A DNA stretch of 5,238 nt from Deltaproteobacteria bacterium (GCA_029857975.1 JAOUFX010000282.1:1-5238), one strand, 5' to 3'. Shown: positions 1 through 5,238, counted from the stretch's first letter. Program-made: numbers and translations. Notes: generated by a model from the letters alone, not told the origin.

Positions 1-1
1 G

Positions 2-73
2 AAGCCATTCACTATAAAGAAGATTAAGTGCATGGGAATAGTAAATACAGACGCAGAGGATATAGAAATATGA
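2..73 (+). CDS. Possible 3' end of an upstream gene (partial)
   Basis: The second frame is open from the left edge to a TGA at 71-73, giving a 23-residue tail that ends ...TDAEDIEI. Its stop would overlap the ATG of the flavoenzyme gene as ATGA, the classic arrangement of translationally coupled genes. A second possibility is the first frame, which ends at TAA 25-27 after EAIHYKED. So short an open stretch occurs easily by chance and no family can be recognised. Tandem organisation with the next gene is possible but unproven. Confidence 0.25.
   Translation, partial: KPFTIKKIKCMGIVNTDAEDIEI
55..60 (+). promoter_or_regulatory. Ribosome binding site that fixes the flavoenzyme start
   Basis: AGAGGA lies 9 nt before the ATG at 70. 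The in-frame GTG at 28 has no comparable site in front of it and would add 14 residues (MHGNSKYRRRGYRN) that do not belong to the conserved family start. The ATG at 70 is therefore preferred. Confidence 0.6.
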
Positions 74-2004
74 ACCATTTACCAAACTTATTTTCACCCC
101 TCAATATAAAAACCATGGAGCTTTCGAATCGAGCTGTGATGCCACCCATGGGAACCAACCTGGGTAATGCCGATGGTACAGTCAGCGAGGCCAACCTGGC
201 CTATTTAAAACGCAGGGCCAGGGGAGGGCCAGGATTGATTATCACCGAAATCTCCGCCGTCCACCCCAGCGGCGTGGCCATAAATAGCGAACTGGGCGCT
301 TATGACGACCGCTTCATCCCTGGTTTAAAAAAACTTGTGGACGTAGCGCAGGCGGCAGGCTGTAAAGTCGCTCTGCAATTGCACCATGCCGGAAGAGAGA
401 GTCTTTATCTTCTGAAAGAAGGAAAGGCCATTGCTCCCTCTCCGATCCGCAGCCTGGTCTTTGGCCTCACCCCGCGGGAAATCACCCGGGATGAGATTCA
501 AGAGATCATCGCCGCCTTTGGCGCCGCCGCATTCCGGGCCCGGGAGGCAGGATTTGATGCCGTGGAGGTGCATGGCGCGCATGGGTACCTGCTAACTCAG
601 TTCCTATCCATCCTCTGCAACCAGCGCAAGGACGAATATGGCGGCAATCTGAGCAACCGCAGTCGCTTTATGGTAGAAGTTTTGCAGGAGGTGCGCAGGC
701 GCGTGGGTGGAGACTTCCCGGTATCCCTTCGTCTTTCTGTTGAGGAGTGTATCAAGGAGGGATACAGCGTTGAGGATATGCAGTCGATCCTGCCGAATTT
801 GGTGAAAGCCGGCGCCGACCTGATTCATGCTTCTCTCGGAACCCACGGAAGCCCGGGTGGCATCACCAGCGCTCCAGGGGAATACGAACCCGGTTTCAAT
901 GCCTGGCGGGCGAAGAAGGTCAAGGAGGTTGTGGATGTGCCGGTGATTGCCGTGGGGCGATTCTCGGATCCGGTCCTGGCCGATGAAGTGATCAGTCGCG
1001 GAGAGGCCGACCTTGTAGCCTTTGGGAGGCAATTCTTGGCTGATCCTGATTTTTTAATCAAAATGCGAGAAGGTCGACCCCAAGAAATCCGCAAATGTAT
1101 TGCCTGCAATCAAGGGTGTATAGAACGGTTGATTTTGGGAGAGGGAAAGATTCGCTGTGCCATCAATCCCGAAACCGGCCAGGAGACCATTTACCCGCAG
1201 GGCCCGGCGGTAGTTCCCCGAAAAGTTTGGGTCGTGGGAGCAGGCCCCGCCGGATTGACTGCCGCCTATGAAGCGGCCAGGCTCGGGCACCAGGTCACCC
1301 TTTTTGAAAGAGAAAAAAACCCGGGCGGCCAATTGCTTTTTGCCTGCGTCCCCCCTTTTAAAAGTATCTACGGAGAATGGATCCTTTGGCTTGCTGCCCA
1401 AGTTAAAAAGATCGGTGCCACTATTCTCACGGAAACTCAGGTTACCGACCGCATGATTGAAGAAGGCAATCCGGATGTCGTTATTTTAGCCGTGGGAGGA
1501 GAAAAAATCATACCTGCGATTGAAGGGATTGACCTCCCCCTGGTATGCGATGCCTGGCAAATTCTCTCGGGAGAGGTCATTCCCCAAGCAAACGCCGTCG
1601 TGGTCGGAGGGGGACTGATCGGCATGGAGACAGCGGATTTTCTAAGTCAAAAGGGTACGCAGGTCACCCTGGTGGAGGCATTGAAACGCTCGCCCGTTCT
1701 CAAGATCACCTCCCACGGCTACATGCTGCACACCCGTCTGCGGGATAAAAATTGTAAACTTCTTTTCAACACGGTTGTAAAAAGGATTGCCAAGAGCTCC
1801 GTAACCATCCTTAGCGGTGGAGAAGAACAAACTTTGTCTCCGGTGGACCAAGTAGTTATCGCCGTTGGCTTGAAACCTCGTGATGATTGGCAGCATATCT
1901 TGCAGACCAAGAGAATCCGCTGCCTAATAATCGGTGATGCCCGCCAACCCAGGCGGATCATAGAGGCAACGGAAGAAGGAGCCCAAGCAGCTTGGAATCT
2001 TTAG
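70..2004 (+). CDS. Fe-S flavoenzyme, 2-enoate / 2,4-dienoyl-CoA reductase family (NADH:flavin oxidoreductase)
   Basis: This 644-residue protein has the full architecture of the FadH / 2-enoate reductase / BaiCD group. Residues 1-330 form an Old Yellow Enzyme-like FMN barrel: it opens LFSPLNIKTMELSNR, has QLHHAGR with His105-His106, HGAHGYL with Tyr173 (likely the catalytic Tyr) and AFGRQFLADPDF for FMN phosphate. A [4Fe-4S] cluster follows with Cys343, Cys346, Cys350 and Cys363. The FAD-binding fold begins at GAGPAG (390-395), the NAD(P)H fold at GGGLIG (513-518), and the FAD domain closes at GDARQPRRI (from 622). The family passes electrons from NAD(P)H through FAD and Fe-S to FMN, reducing a C=C bond of an unsaturated acid or acyl-CoA in the cytoplasm. 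E. coli FadH (672 aa) is similar in length. The usual SPxxN of the barrel reads SILCN here. No signal peptide or membrane segment is seen. The family is secure. The substrate is not: 2-enoates, dienoyl-CoA, steroid-like enones or other electrophiles are all possible. It is probably co-transcribed with the methyltransferase gene 52 nt downstream. Confidence 0.93.
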   Translation: MNHLPNLFSPLNIKTMELSNRAVMPPMGTNLGNADGTVSEANLAYLKRRARGGPGLIITEISAVHPSGVAINSELGAYDDRFIPGLKKLVDVAQAAGCKVALQLHHAGRESLYLLKEGKAIAPSPIRSLVFGLTPREITRDEIQEIIAAFGAAAFRAREAGFDAVEVHGAHGYLLTQFLSILCNQRKDEYGGNLSNRSRFMVEVLQEVRRRVGGDFPVSLRLSVEECIKEGYSVEDMQSILPNLVKAGADLIHASLGTHGSPGGITSAPGEYEPGFNAWRAKKVKEVVDVPVIAVGRFSDPVLADEVISRGEADLVAFGRQFLADPDFLIKMREGRPQEIRKCIACNQGCIERLILGEGKIRCAINPETGQETIYPQGPAVVPRKVWVVGAGPAGLTAAYEAARLGHQVTLFEREKNPGGQLLFACVPPFKSIYGEWILWLAAQVKKIGATILTETQVTDRMIEEGNPDVVILAVGGEKIIPAIEGIDLPLVCDAWQILSGEVIPQANAVVVGGGLIGMETADFLSQKGTQVTLVEALKRSPVLKITSHGYMLHTRLRDKNCKLLFNTVVKRIAKSSVTILSGGEEQTLSPVDQVVIAVGLKPRDDWQHILQTKRIRCLIIGDARQPRRIIEATEEGAQAAWNL

Positions 2005-2006
2005 TA

Positions 2007-2037
2007 AGAGCAAAGCGCCAAGAGCATAGCGCATAGC
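2007..2037 (+). repeat. Degenerate 14-nt tandem repeat (AGAGCAwAGCGC type)
   Basis: AGAGCAAAGCGCCA (2007-2020) is followed directly by AGAGCATAGCGCAT (2021-2034), matching at 11 of 14 positions, and GCATAGC is then repeated back to back (2024-2037). The block fills most of the 52-nt gap between the flavoenzyme and methyltransferase genes. Read on the other strand it resembles the block at 4681-4701. It is not in a coding frame and shows no clear hairpin. Its role is unknown. Confidence 0.6.
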
Positions 2038-2056
2038 GTGAAATAAGGGAAAGATC

Positions 2057-2506
2057 ATGAACATCAAACCGATCGGAGTTATTAAATCGCCGGTTTCCGA
2101 ACAAAGCGACGAAAATTGGGGCAGGGTTGTTTCGGAGATCCATCTGGATGAGCCGTTTGAGCCGGGTTTACAGGGTCTGGGGAATTTTTCTCACATCACC
2201 GTCGTTTTCTTCATGCACCAAGCGACCTTCAATCCTTCTACTGACCTCATCCGCCGTCCGCAGGGCCGTGCCGACATGCCTATCTTGGGAATCTTTGCCC
2301 AGCGAGCCAAACATCGGCCTAACCCCATCGGGCTTACAGCTGTGGAATTGATCGGGATAAAAAAAAATATATTGATCGTAAGGGGCCTCGATGCCATCGA
2401 CGGCACCCCTGTGCTGGACATCAAACCCTATGTTTCCGCTTTCGACCGGGTTGATCAACCCGTCATTCCTGAATGGATGGAACGGCTGATGAAAGGATAC
2501 TTTTAA
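2057..2506 (+). CDS. trmO: TrmO/TsaA-type tRNA (t6A37) N6-methyltransferase, short form
   Basis: This 149-residue protein belongs to the TsaA/TrmO (YaeB, VirR) family. These are SAM-dependent enzymes of beta-barrel fold that, in E. coli, methylate the N6 of t6A37 in threonine tRNA. The family marks are all visible: GVIKSP at residues 7-12, a central RRPQGRADMPILGIFAQR block (66-83), RPNPIGLTAVEL (87-98) and DGTPVLDIKPY (115-125). E. coli TrmO has about 235 residues. This version contains only the core domain and lacks the C-terminal extension, as do many shorter bacterial and archaeal relatives. The ATG has AAGGGA (2045-2050) 6 nt before it. The gene probably shares a transcript with the flavoenzyme, though no functional link is evident. 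Family assignment is firm; the tRNA substrate is inferred from E. coli. Confidence 0.9.
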   Translation: MNIKPIGVIKSPVSEQSDENWGRVVSEIHLDEPFEPGLQGLGNFSHITVVFFMHQATFNPSTDLIRRPQGRADMPILGIFAQRAKHRPNPIGLTAVELIGIKKNILIVRGLDAIDGTPVLDIKPYVSAFDRVDQPVIPEWMERLMKGYF

Positions 2507-2546
2507 TAACTAAATTCCCATTTTCAAAAACAGAGGATAAAATATG

Positions 2547-2742
2547 AAACCACAGAGGGCCTAGAGGATAATTAAGATAAATCAAAGAAATAAACTCCTG
2601 GTCTCTGCTTTACTCTGTGCCCTCATTAAGGGAAAACCGGATAACATTTTAGTTTACGAATTGATTATGTGAGAACACGGAGAAAAAAATGAGCTTATTA
2701 TTCCTCTTAACTATAAAATATTCTCTGTGTCCTCTGTGGTTA
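2547..2742. repeat. Cluster of degenerate CCACAGAGG / ACACAGAG direct and inverted repeats
   Basis: AACCACAGAGG at 2548-2558 has an exact reverse complement at 2731-2741, and the similarity continues inward for about 15 bases (roughly 10 matches). Between them lie CTCTGTGCCCTC (2613-2624) and AACACGGAGA (2674-2683). CACAGAG (2551-2557) can pair with CTCTGTG (2613-2619). ACACGGAGA (2675-2683) can pair with TCTCTGTGT (2722-2730), with one G-U. The block thus looks like two consecutive hairpin-forming units, or a decayed array of one 8-10 nt motif on both strands. It fills the gap between trmO and the YhcH-family gene. TATAAA at 2712-2717 could serve as a -10 box for the latter, but no good -35 is seen. 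Confidence 0.65.
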
Positions 2743-2753
2743 CCTAAAAATAA

Positions 2754-2759
2754 AGGAGG
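2754..2759 (+). promoter_or_regulatory. Strong Shine-Dalgarno of the YhcH-family gene
   Basis: AGGAGG lies 5 nt before the ATG at 2765. It is close to the ideal anti-16S match and is the best ribosome binding site among the + strand genes left of the thiolase. Confidence 0.75.
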
Positions 2760-2764
2760 AAAAA

Positions 2765-3235
2765 ATGATTATCGACGGGATGAAAAATGCCTCCATGTAT
2801 TTGGGGATCAATAAAAGACTTGCCACCGCCTTCCATTATCTCCAAAACCCGGACTTGGCCAAACTCGAACCGGGAAAGTATGAAATTGAAGGCACCAATG
2901 TCTTCGCTCTCGTCCAGCGGTACGAAACCAAACCAAGGGAGAAAGGCCGCTGGGAAGCCCATCGGCGGCACATAGATATTCAATATATTCTGGAAGGCGA
3001 AGAGCTTTTCGGATACTCCACCTTGGAAAATTGCCAAGCCGGTGAATACGACGAGCTCAAAGATTTTCTATCGCTCGCCGGAGAAGGAGACTTCTTCGTA
3101 GTTCGTGCCGGAACTTTCGTGATTCTTGCGCCTCAGGACGTCCACATGCCGGGTATTGCCCTGTCCAGCCCTCAGCCGGTCAAGAAAGTCGTGGTGAAGG
3201 TTTCCGTAACAGGCGGCCTCTCCCACGTACGCTGA
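2765..3235 (+). CDS. YhcH/YjgK/YiaL family protein (DUF386), putative sugar anomerase
   Basis: This 156-residue protein of the YhcH/YjgK/YiaL family has a cupin-like beta-sandwich of about 150 residues, so it is full length. Family marks are the N-terminal MIIDGMKNA, the central WEAHRRHIDIQYILEGEE (63-80) with Glu64, His66, His69 and Asp71, and APQDVHMPGI (122-131) with His127. These polar residues are the likely metal and sugar site. Characterised relatives include the sialic acid anomerase NanQ (YhcH), the EbgC subunit of evolved beta-galactosidase and the biofilm-linked TabA. They act in the cytoplasm on free sugars or glycosides. No sugar-uptake or sialic-acid gene is nearby, so the substrate cannot be inferred. 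It stands alone after a repeat-filled gap and ends 12 nt before the converging thiolase gene. Family is secure, function uncertain. Confidence 0.9.
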   Translation: MIIDGMKNASMYLGINKRLATAFHYLQNPDLAKLEPGKYEIEGTNVFALVQRYETKPREKGRWEAHRRHIDIQYILEGEELFGYSTLENCQAGEYDELKDFLSLAGEGDFFVVRAGTFVILAPQDVHMPGIALSSPQPVKKVVVKVSVTGGLSHVR

Positions 3236-3247
3236 CGCTGACACTTT

Positions 3248-4498
3248 TTAAAGCATCTCCAAGGCAGCTGCCATCGACACGCCGCCACCACCGCAAAGCG
3301 TGGCTAATCCCAGGGTCTTGCCCCTTTTTTTCATCGCATACATCAAAGTCACCATGATCCGGCACCCTGTAGACCCGACCGGATGCCCCAAGCCAACCCC
3401 TCCACCATTTACATTGGTTATTTGCCGATTTAATCCCAATTCCCGTTCGACCCCTATATATTGAGCTGCAAACGCTTCATTCACCTCAATCAACTCAAAA
3501 TCAGCAAGTTTCAAACCAGACCTGGCCATCAGGTCATTCACTGCCGGCACCGGACTTAACCCCATTACCGAGGGATGGCACGCGCCCCGTCCAAAAGCTT
3601 TAAAACGAGCTATCGGTTTTAACCCCAGCTCTTGCGCTTTTTCCGCGGAAGTGATCAGCATCGCGCTTGCCCCATCGTTTATTCCTGAGGAATTCCCCGC
3701 TGTCACCTTGCCGATGTTGGCAACAAAAGCGGGTGGCAATTTGGCCAAATCCTGCCCGGTTAAACCCGGACGAAAATGTTCATCTTTATCATAAAAAATA
3801 GGCGGCTTCCCCTTTTTTTGTGGAATCTCCACCGGAACGATCTCTGCCTTGAAGTCCCCTTCTTTGGTGGCCCGCTCGGCATTATTATGACTCCGCAAAG
3901 CGACCTCATCCATCTCCTCTCGGCTGATATTCAACATCTGCGCTATAAACTCTGCCGTCAAACCCATAATGTATGGTTTGCCCTTATACAACTCCAGGGG
4001 CATGCCTTCCTTCACCGGCCCTTTTTCCGGGCCAGGCAAAAGATGCGACCCGGCATGGAGGCCATGAATGATATCGTCCACAAATACCTGATCCTGTAGG
4101 CGGCATCCCCACCGGGCATTGGGAACCGAATAGGATACTCCAGACATATGTTCCACGCCCCCGGCGAGAATAACATCGGCCATTCCACCCCGGATCAAAC
4201 CCATACCCGAAAGTACCGCTTCCATCCCCGATATGCAGACCCTATTTACTGTGACCGCAGTCACTGTGTCCGGAATCCCCGCCAGGAGGGCGGCTACCCG
4301 GGTGACGTTCAAGGCATCCACGGGCTCCATGCAGCAGCCGAAACGGACATCATCGATAATGCCGGGGTTAATACCCGCCCGCTTGATTGCTTCCTTCATG
4401 ACCCCACTCGCTATCACAGCCGCATTCAGATCTTTCAAACTACCTCCAAACGCTCCGATGGCCGTTCGACAGGCCGAAACCACAACGACGTCTTTCAT
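3248..4498 (-). CDS. Thiolase, acetyl-CoA C-acetyltransferase family
   Basis: This 416-residue thiolase condenses or cleaves acetyl-CoA and acyl-CoA (acetoacetyl-CoA or 3-ketoacyl-CoA) in the cytoplasm. The catalytic set is complete: nucleophile Cys88 in NRVCISG, the VNEAFAAQ motif with Asn340, His372 in GHPVGSTG and Cys402 in ATLCGGGG. TAGNSSGINDGAS (266-278), part of the CoA and active-site region, is also present. The protein is about 20 residues longer than typical 390-395-residue thiolases. The extra length lies between DDIIHGL and MGLTAE, where about 30 residues replace the usual 8 or so, and the customary His before that MG is Ile177. The ATG at 4498 is chosen because GGAGG lies 6 nt upstream; the in-frame TTG at 4504 abuts that site. 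A good promoter lies just upstream. It is transcribed alone within the window. Biosynthetic and degradative roles cannot be separated by sequence alone. Confidence 0.93.
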   Translation of the reverse strand: MKDVVVVSACRTAIGAFGGSLKDLNAAVIASGVMKEAIKRAGINPGIIDDVRFGCCMEPVDALNVTRVAALLAGIPDTVTAVTVNRVCISGMEAVLSGMGLIRGGMADVILAGGVEHMSGVSYSVPNARWGCRLQDQVFVDDIIHGLHAGSHLLPGPEKGPVKEGMPLELYKGKPYIMGLTAEFIAQMLNISREEMDEVALRSHNNAERATKEGDFKAEIVPVEIPQKKGKPPIFYDKDEHFRPGLTGQDLAKLPPAFVANIGKVTAGNSSGINDGASAMLITSAEKAQELGLKPIARFKAFGRGACHPSVMGLSPVPAVNDLMARSGLKLADFELIEVNEAFAAQYIGVERELGLNRQITNVNGGGVGLGHPVGSTGCRIMVTLMYAMKKRGKTLGLATLCGGGGVSMAAALEML

Positions 4499-4504
4499 GT
4501 CCAA

Positions 4505-4509
4505 CCTCC
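4505..4509 (-). promoter_or_regulatory. Ribosome binding site that fixes the thiolase start
   Basis: GGAGG on the - strand is separated by 6 nt from the ATG at 4498-4496. It directly touches the alternative TTG at 4504, which therefore cannot be used with it. Confidence 0.7.
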
Positions 4510-4566
4510 AGAATTTAAAAGTTTTCCCCTCCGCATAGCAACCCGTATTTCCTTTTCAATTGCCTC

Positions 4567-4595
4567 AATATAGAACAAAATAATTTGCACGTCAA
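4567..4595 (-). promoter_or_regulatory. Sigma-70-type promoter of the thiolase gene
   Basis: On the - strand, TTGACG (4595-4590) and TATATT (4572-4567) are separated by exactly 17 nt. Each hexamer differs from consensus at only one position. Transcription would start near 4560, leaving a leader of about 60 nt before the ATG. A small palindrome, ACGTCAACGT on the + strand (4589-4598), overlaps the -35 box and could be an operator, but it has only 4-bp arms. Confidence 0.6.
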
Positions 4596-4651
4596 CGTAA
4601 CACTAATTTATTTTGCAATCTGCATTCGCCATTCCCCCTTTGTATCTGCTG

Positions 4652-4660
4652 TGGTATAAG
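4652..4660 (+). promoter_or_regulatory. Candidate extended -10 promoter of the DUF3795 gene
   Basis: TGGTATAAG matches the extended -10 form TGnTATAAT at all but the last base. The bases 17 nt upstream (TTCCCC) do not make a convincing -35. Transcription would start near 4667, giving a leader of about 70 nt that contains the 8-bp palindrome AACCGGTT (4668-4675) and the CGCCATG repeats. Confidence 0.35.
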
Positions 4661-4680
4661 GGATGGAAACCGGTTATTTA

Positions 4681-4701
4681 CGCCATGGGCTCTGCGCCAT
4701 G
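4681..4701. repeat. CGCCATG direct repeat, related to the block at 2007-2037
   Basis: CGCCATG occurs at 4681-4687 and again at 4695-4701, a 14-nt period. Bases 4681-4697 match the reverse complement of 2022-2038 at 13 of 17 positions. The 14-nt period is shared with that block, which suggests one dispersed repeat family in opposite orientation. It sits in the leader of the DUF3795 gene, just before its ribosome binding site. Confidence 0.45.
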
Positions 4702-4736
4702 ATTATTGCTATTTTCTATGAGGGAAAGGAGGTAAA

Positions 4737-5153
4737 ATGGATTACCAAAAAATGACCGCACCCTGCGGCCTGGATTGTTTTAACTGCCCGGTTTATTTGG
4801 CCGGGGGTAACGAAAAAATAAGAATGGCCGTCGCCCAAAGGTTGGATATTTCCCCAGAAAAGGCAATCTGTCGGGGATGCCGCAATGAAAATGGAACCCC
4901 AAAGGCCGTCAACATGACCCAACCTTGCAACGTTTATAAATGCATTGCTAAAAAAGGATTTCTTTTTTGTTCGGACTGTTCCGATTTTCCTTGCGATCAC
5001 CTCCATCCTTATGCGGACATGGCGGCAGAGAGGCCGCATAATACGAAAGTGTTTAACCTGGGCCTGATTAAAAAAATGGGCGTGGAAAAATGGGCCACGG
5101 AAAAAGCCAAAAGCGTTCGCGAGACGTACTATAAAGGAAAGTTTAAATTATAG
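4737..5153 (+). CDS. DUF3795 cysteine-rich protein
   Basis: This 138-residue protein of the DUF3795 family has no established function that I know of. Ten cysteines lie in the first 86 residues: Cys10, Cys14 and Cys17 (CGLDCFNCP), Cys45 and Cys48 (CRGC), Cys64 and Cys69, Cys78 and Cys81 (FCSDC) and Cys86 (FPC). This pattern suggests binding of zinc or an Fe-S cluster. The C-terminal third has no cysteine, is rich in Lys, and may be helical (LGLIKKMGVEKWATEKAKS). No signal peptide or membrane segment is seen, so it is probably cytoplasmic. AAGGAGGT (4726-4733) gives a strong ribosome binding site, with GGAGG 4 nt before the ATG. It is divergent from the thiolase gene and may share a transcript with the gene that starts at 5202. 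Family assignment is good; role unknown. Confidence 0.85.
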   Translation: MDYQKMTAPCGLDCFNCPVYLAGGNEKIRMAVAQRLDISPEKAICRGCRNENGTPKAVNMTQPCNVYKCIAKKGFLFCSDCSDFPCDHLHPYADMAAERPHNTKVFNLGLIKKMGVEKWATEKAKSVRETYYKGKFKL

Positions 5154-5158
5154 GTGGG

Positions 5159-5187
5159 CTAAAGTGATTTAAAGTACCTAAAGTTAT
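5159..5187 (+). repeat. Three tandem copies of a CTAAAGTgAt-like unit
   Basis: CTAAAGTGAT (5159-5168), TTAAAGTAC (5169-5177) and CTAAAGTTAT (5178-5187) follow one another directly, each carrying the core TAAAGT. They fill most of the 48-nt gap between the DUF3795 gene and the next start codon. No hairpin or T-run is present, so this is not an obvious terminator. Confidence 0.5.
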
Positions 5188-5201
5188 GAGAAGGAACTCT
5201 T

Positions 5202-5238
5202 ATGACTGATTATTCGGCAATTGACAAATCCCCTCTCT
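5202..5238 (+). CDS. Start of a gene cut off by the window end (partial)
   Basis: The ATG at 5202 is preceded 6 nt upstream by AAGGA (5191-5195), and the frame stays open to the edge, reading MTDYSAIDKSPL. Only twelve residues are visible, too few to assign a family. It lies 48 nt after the DUF3795 stop on the same strand, so the two may be co-transcribed. Confidence 0.55.
   Translation, partial: MTDYSAIDKSPL

Noticed and set aside
604..1401. Several antisense open frames of 94-142 codons on the - strand within the flavoenzyme gene
   Set aside because: They overlap each other and a conserved + strand gene, and their translations show no domain or consistent ribosome binding site.
2544..2564. 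Mini-gene: AGAGGA, then ATG and six codons ending in TAG, similar to the sequence before the flavoenzyme start
   Set aside because: Six codons inside a repeat block are too short to support, and the resemblance to bases 54-76 is probably chance in A-rich sequence.
2620..2632. CCCT-catta-AGGG as a terminator for trmO
   Set aside because: The stem is only 4 bp and no T-run follows, so it does not qualify as an intrinsic terminator.
2547..2742. CRISPR-like array
   Set aside because: The units are degenerate, alternate in strand, are only 8-12 nt long and have unequal spacing, with no cas gene nearby.
3231..3247. GCTGACGCTGAC followed by ACTTTTTAAAG in the convergent gap, as a shared terminator
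   Set aside because: The hexamer is a direct repeat, not an inverted one, and I could draw no stable hairpin before the T-run.
4148..4573. Long open frame (141 codons) on the + strand opposite the thiolase start
   Set aside because: It is antisense to a clearly conserved thiolase, runs through that gene's promoter, and its His/Arg/Thr-rich translation resembles no protein family.
4661..4736. Riboswitch or structured leader before the DUF3795 gene
   Set aside because: Only an 8-bp palindrome and a direct repeat are visible; no known riboswitch core or multi-stem fold could be recognised by eye.
1..5238. Defence system, mobile element or novel multi-gene system
   Set aside because: All complete genes belong to common metabolic, RNA-modification or DUF families; no transposase, integrase, nuclease, toxin pair or target-site duplication was found.

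Overview
The window carries five complete protein genes, one gene cut off by the right edge and possibly the tail of another at the left edge. The genes suggest an anaerobic bacterium. The largest encodes a four-cysteine Fe-S flavoenzyme of the 2-enoate/2,4-dienoyl-CoA reductase type. There is also an acetyl-CoA acetyltransferase-type thiolase and a cysteine-rich DUF3795 protein. Together with the degenerate short repeats found in the gaps, this fits a Desulfobacterota-like (former Deltaproteobacteria) genome. That placement is an inference from gene content and style, because no rRNA or other marker gene is present.

Layout. On the + strand, bases 70-2004 encode the flavoenzyme and 2057-2506 encode a single-domain TrmO/TsaA-type tRNA methyltransferase. 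They lie 52 nt apart with no visible terminator between them, so co-transcription is likely. A 258-nt gap (2507-2764) follows, filled with degenerate direct and inverted copies of a CCACAGAGG/ACACAGAG motif. Next on the + strand comes a YhcH/YjgK/YiaL-family protein (2765-3235) with a strong ribosome binding site. It converges, across only 12 nt, on the thiolase gene, which runs on the - strand (4498 down to 3248). A 238-nt divergent control region (4499-4736) separates the thiolase from a DUF3795 gene (4737-5153, +). It holds a good sigma-70-type promoter for the thiolase and a weaker extended -10 candidate for DUF3795. A further + strand gene starts at 5202 and leaves the window.

Function. 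The thiolase and the enoate/dienoyl-CoA reductase-like enzyme could both act on acyl-CoA intermediates in beta-oxidation-like metabolism of fatty or aromatic acids. They are on opposite strands and do not form an operon. The tRNA methyltransferase, the putative sugar anomerase and the DUF3795 protein have no evident link to that chemistry.

I found no RNA gene, CRISPR array, insertion sequence, prophage or defence system. The protein genes are ordinary members of known families and I see no convincing undescribed system. The most unusual signals are the short-repeat families that occupy almost every gap, and a roughly 20-residue insertion in the thiolase.
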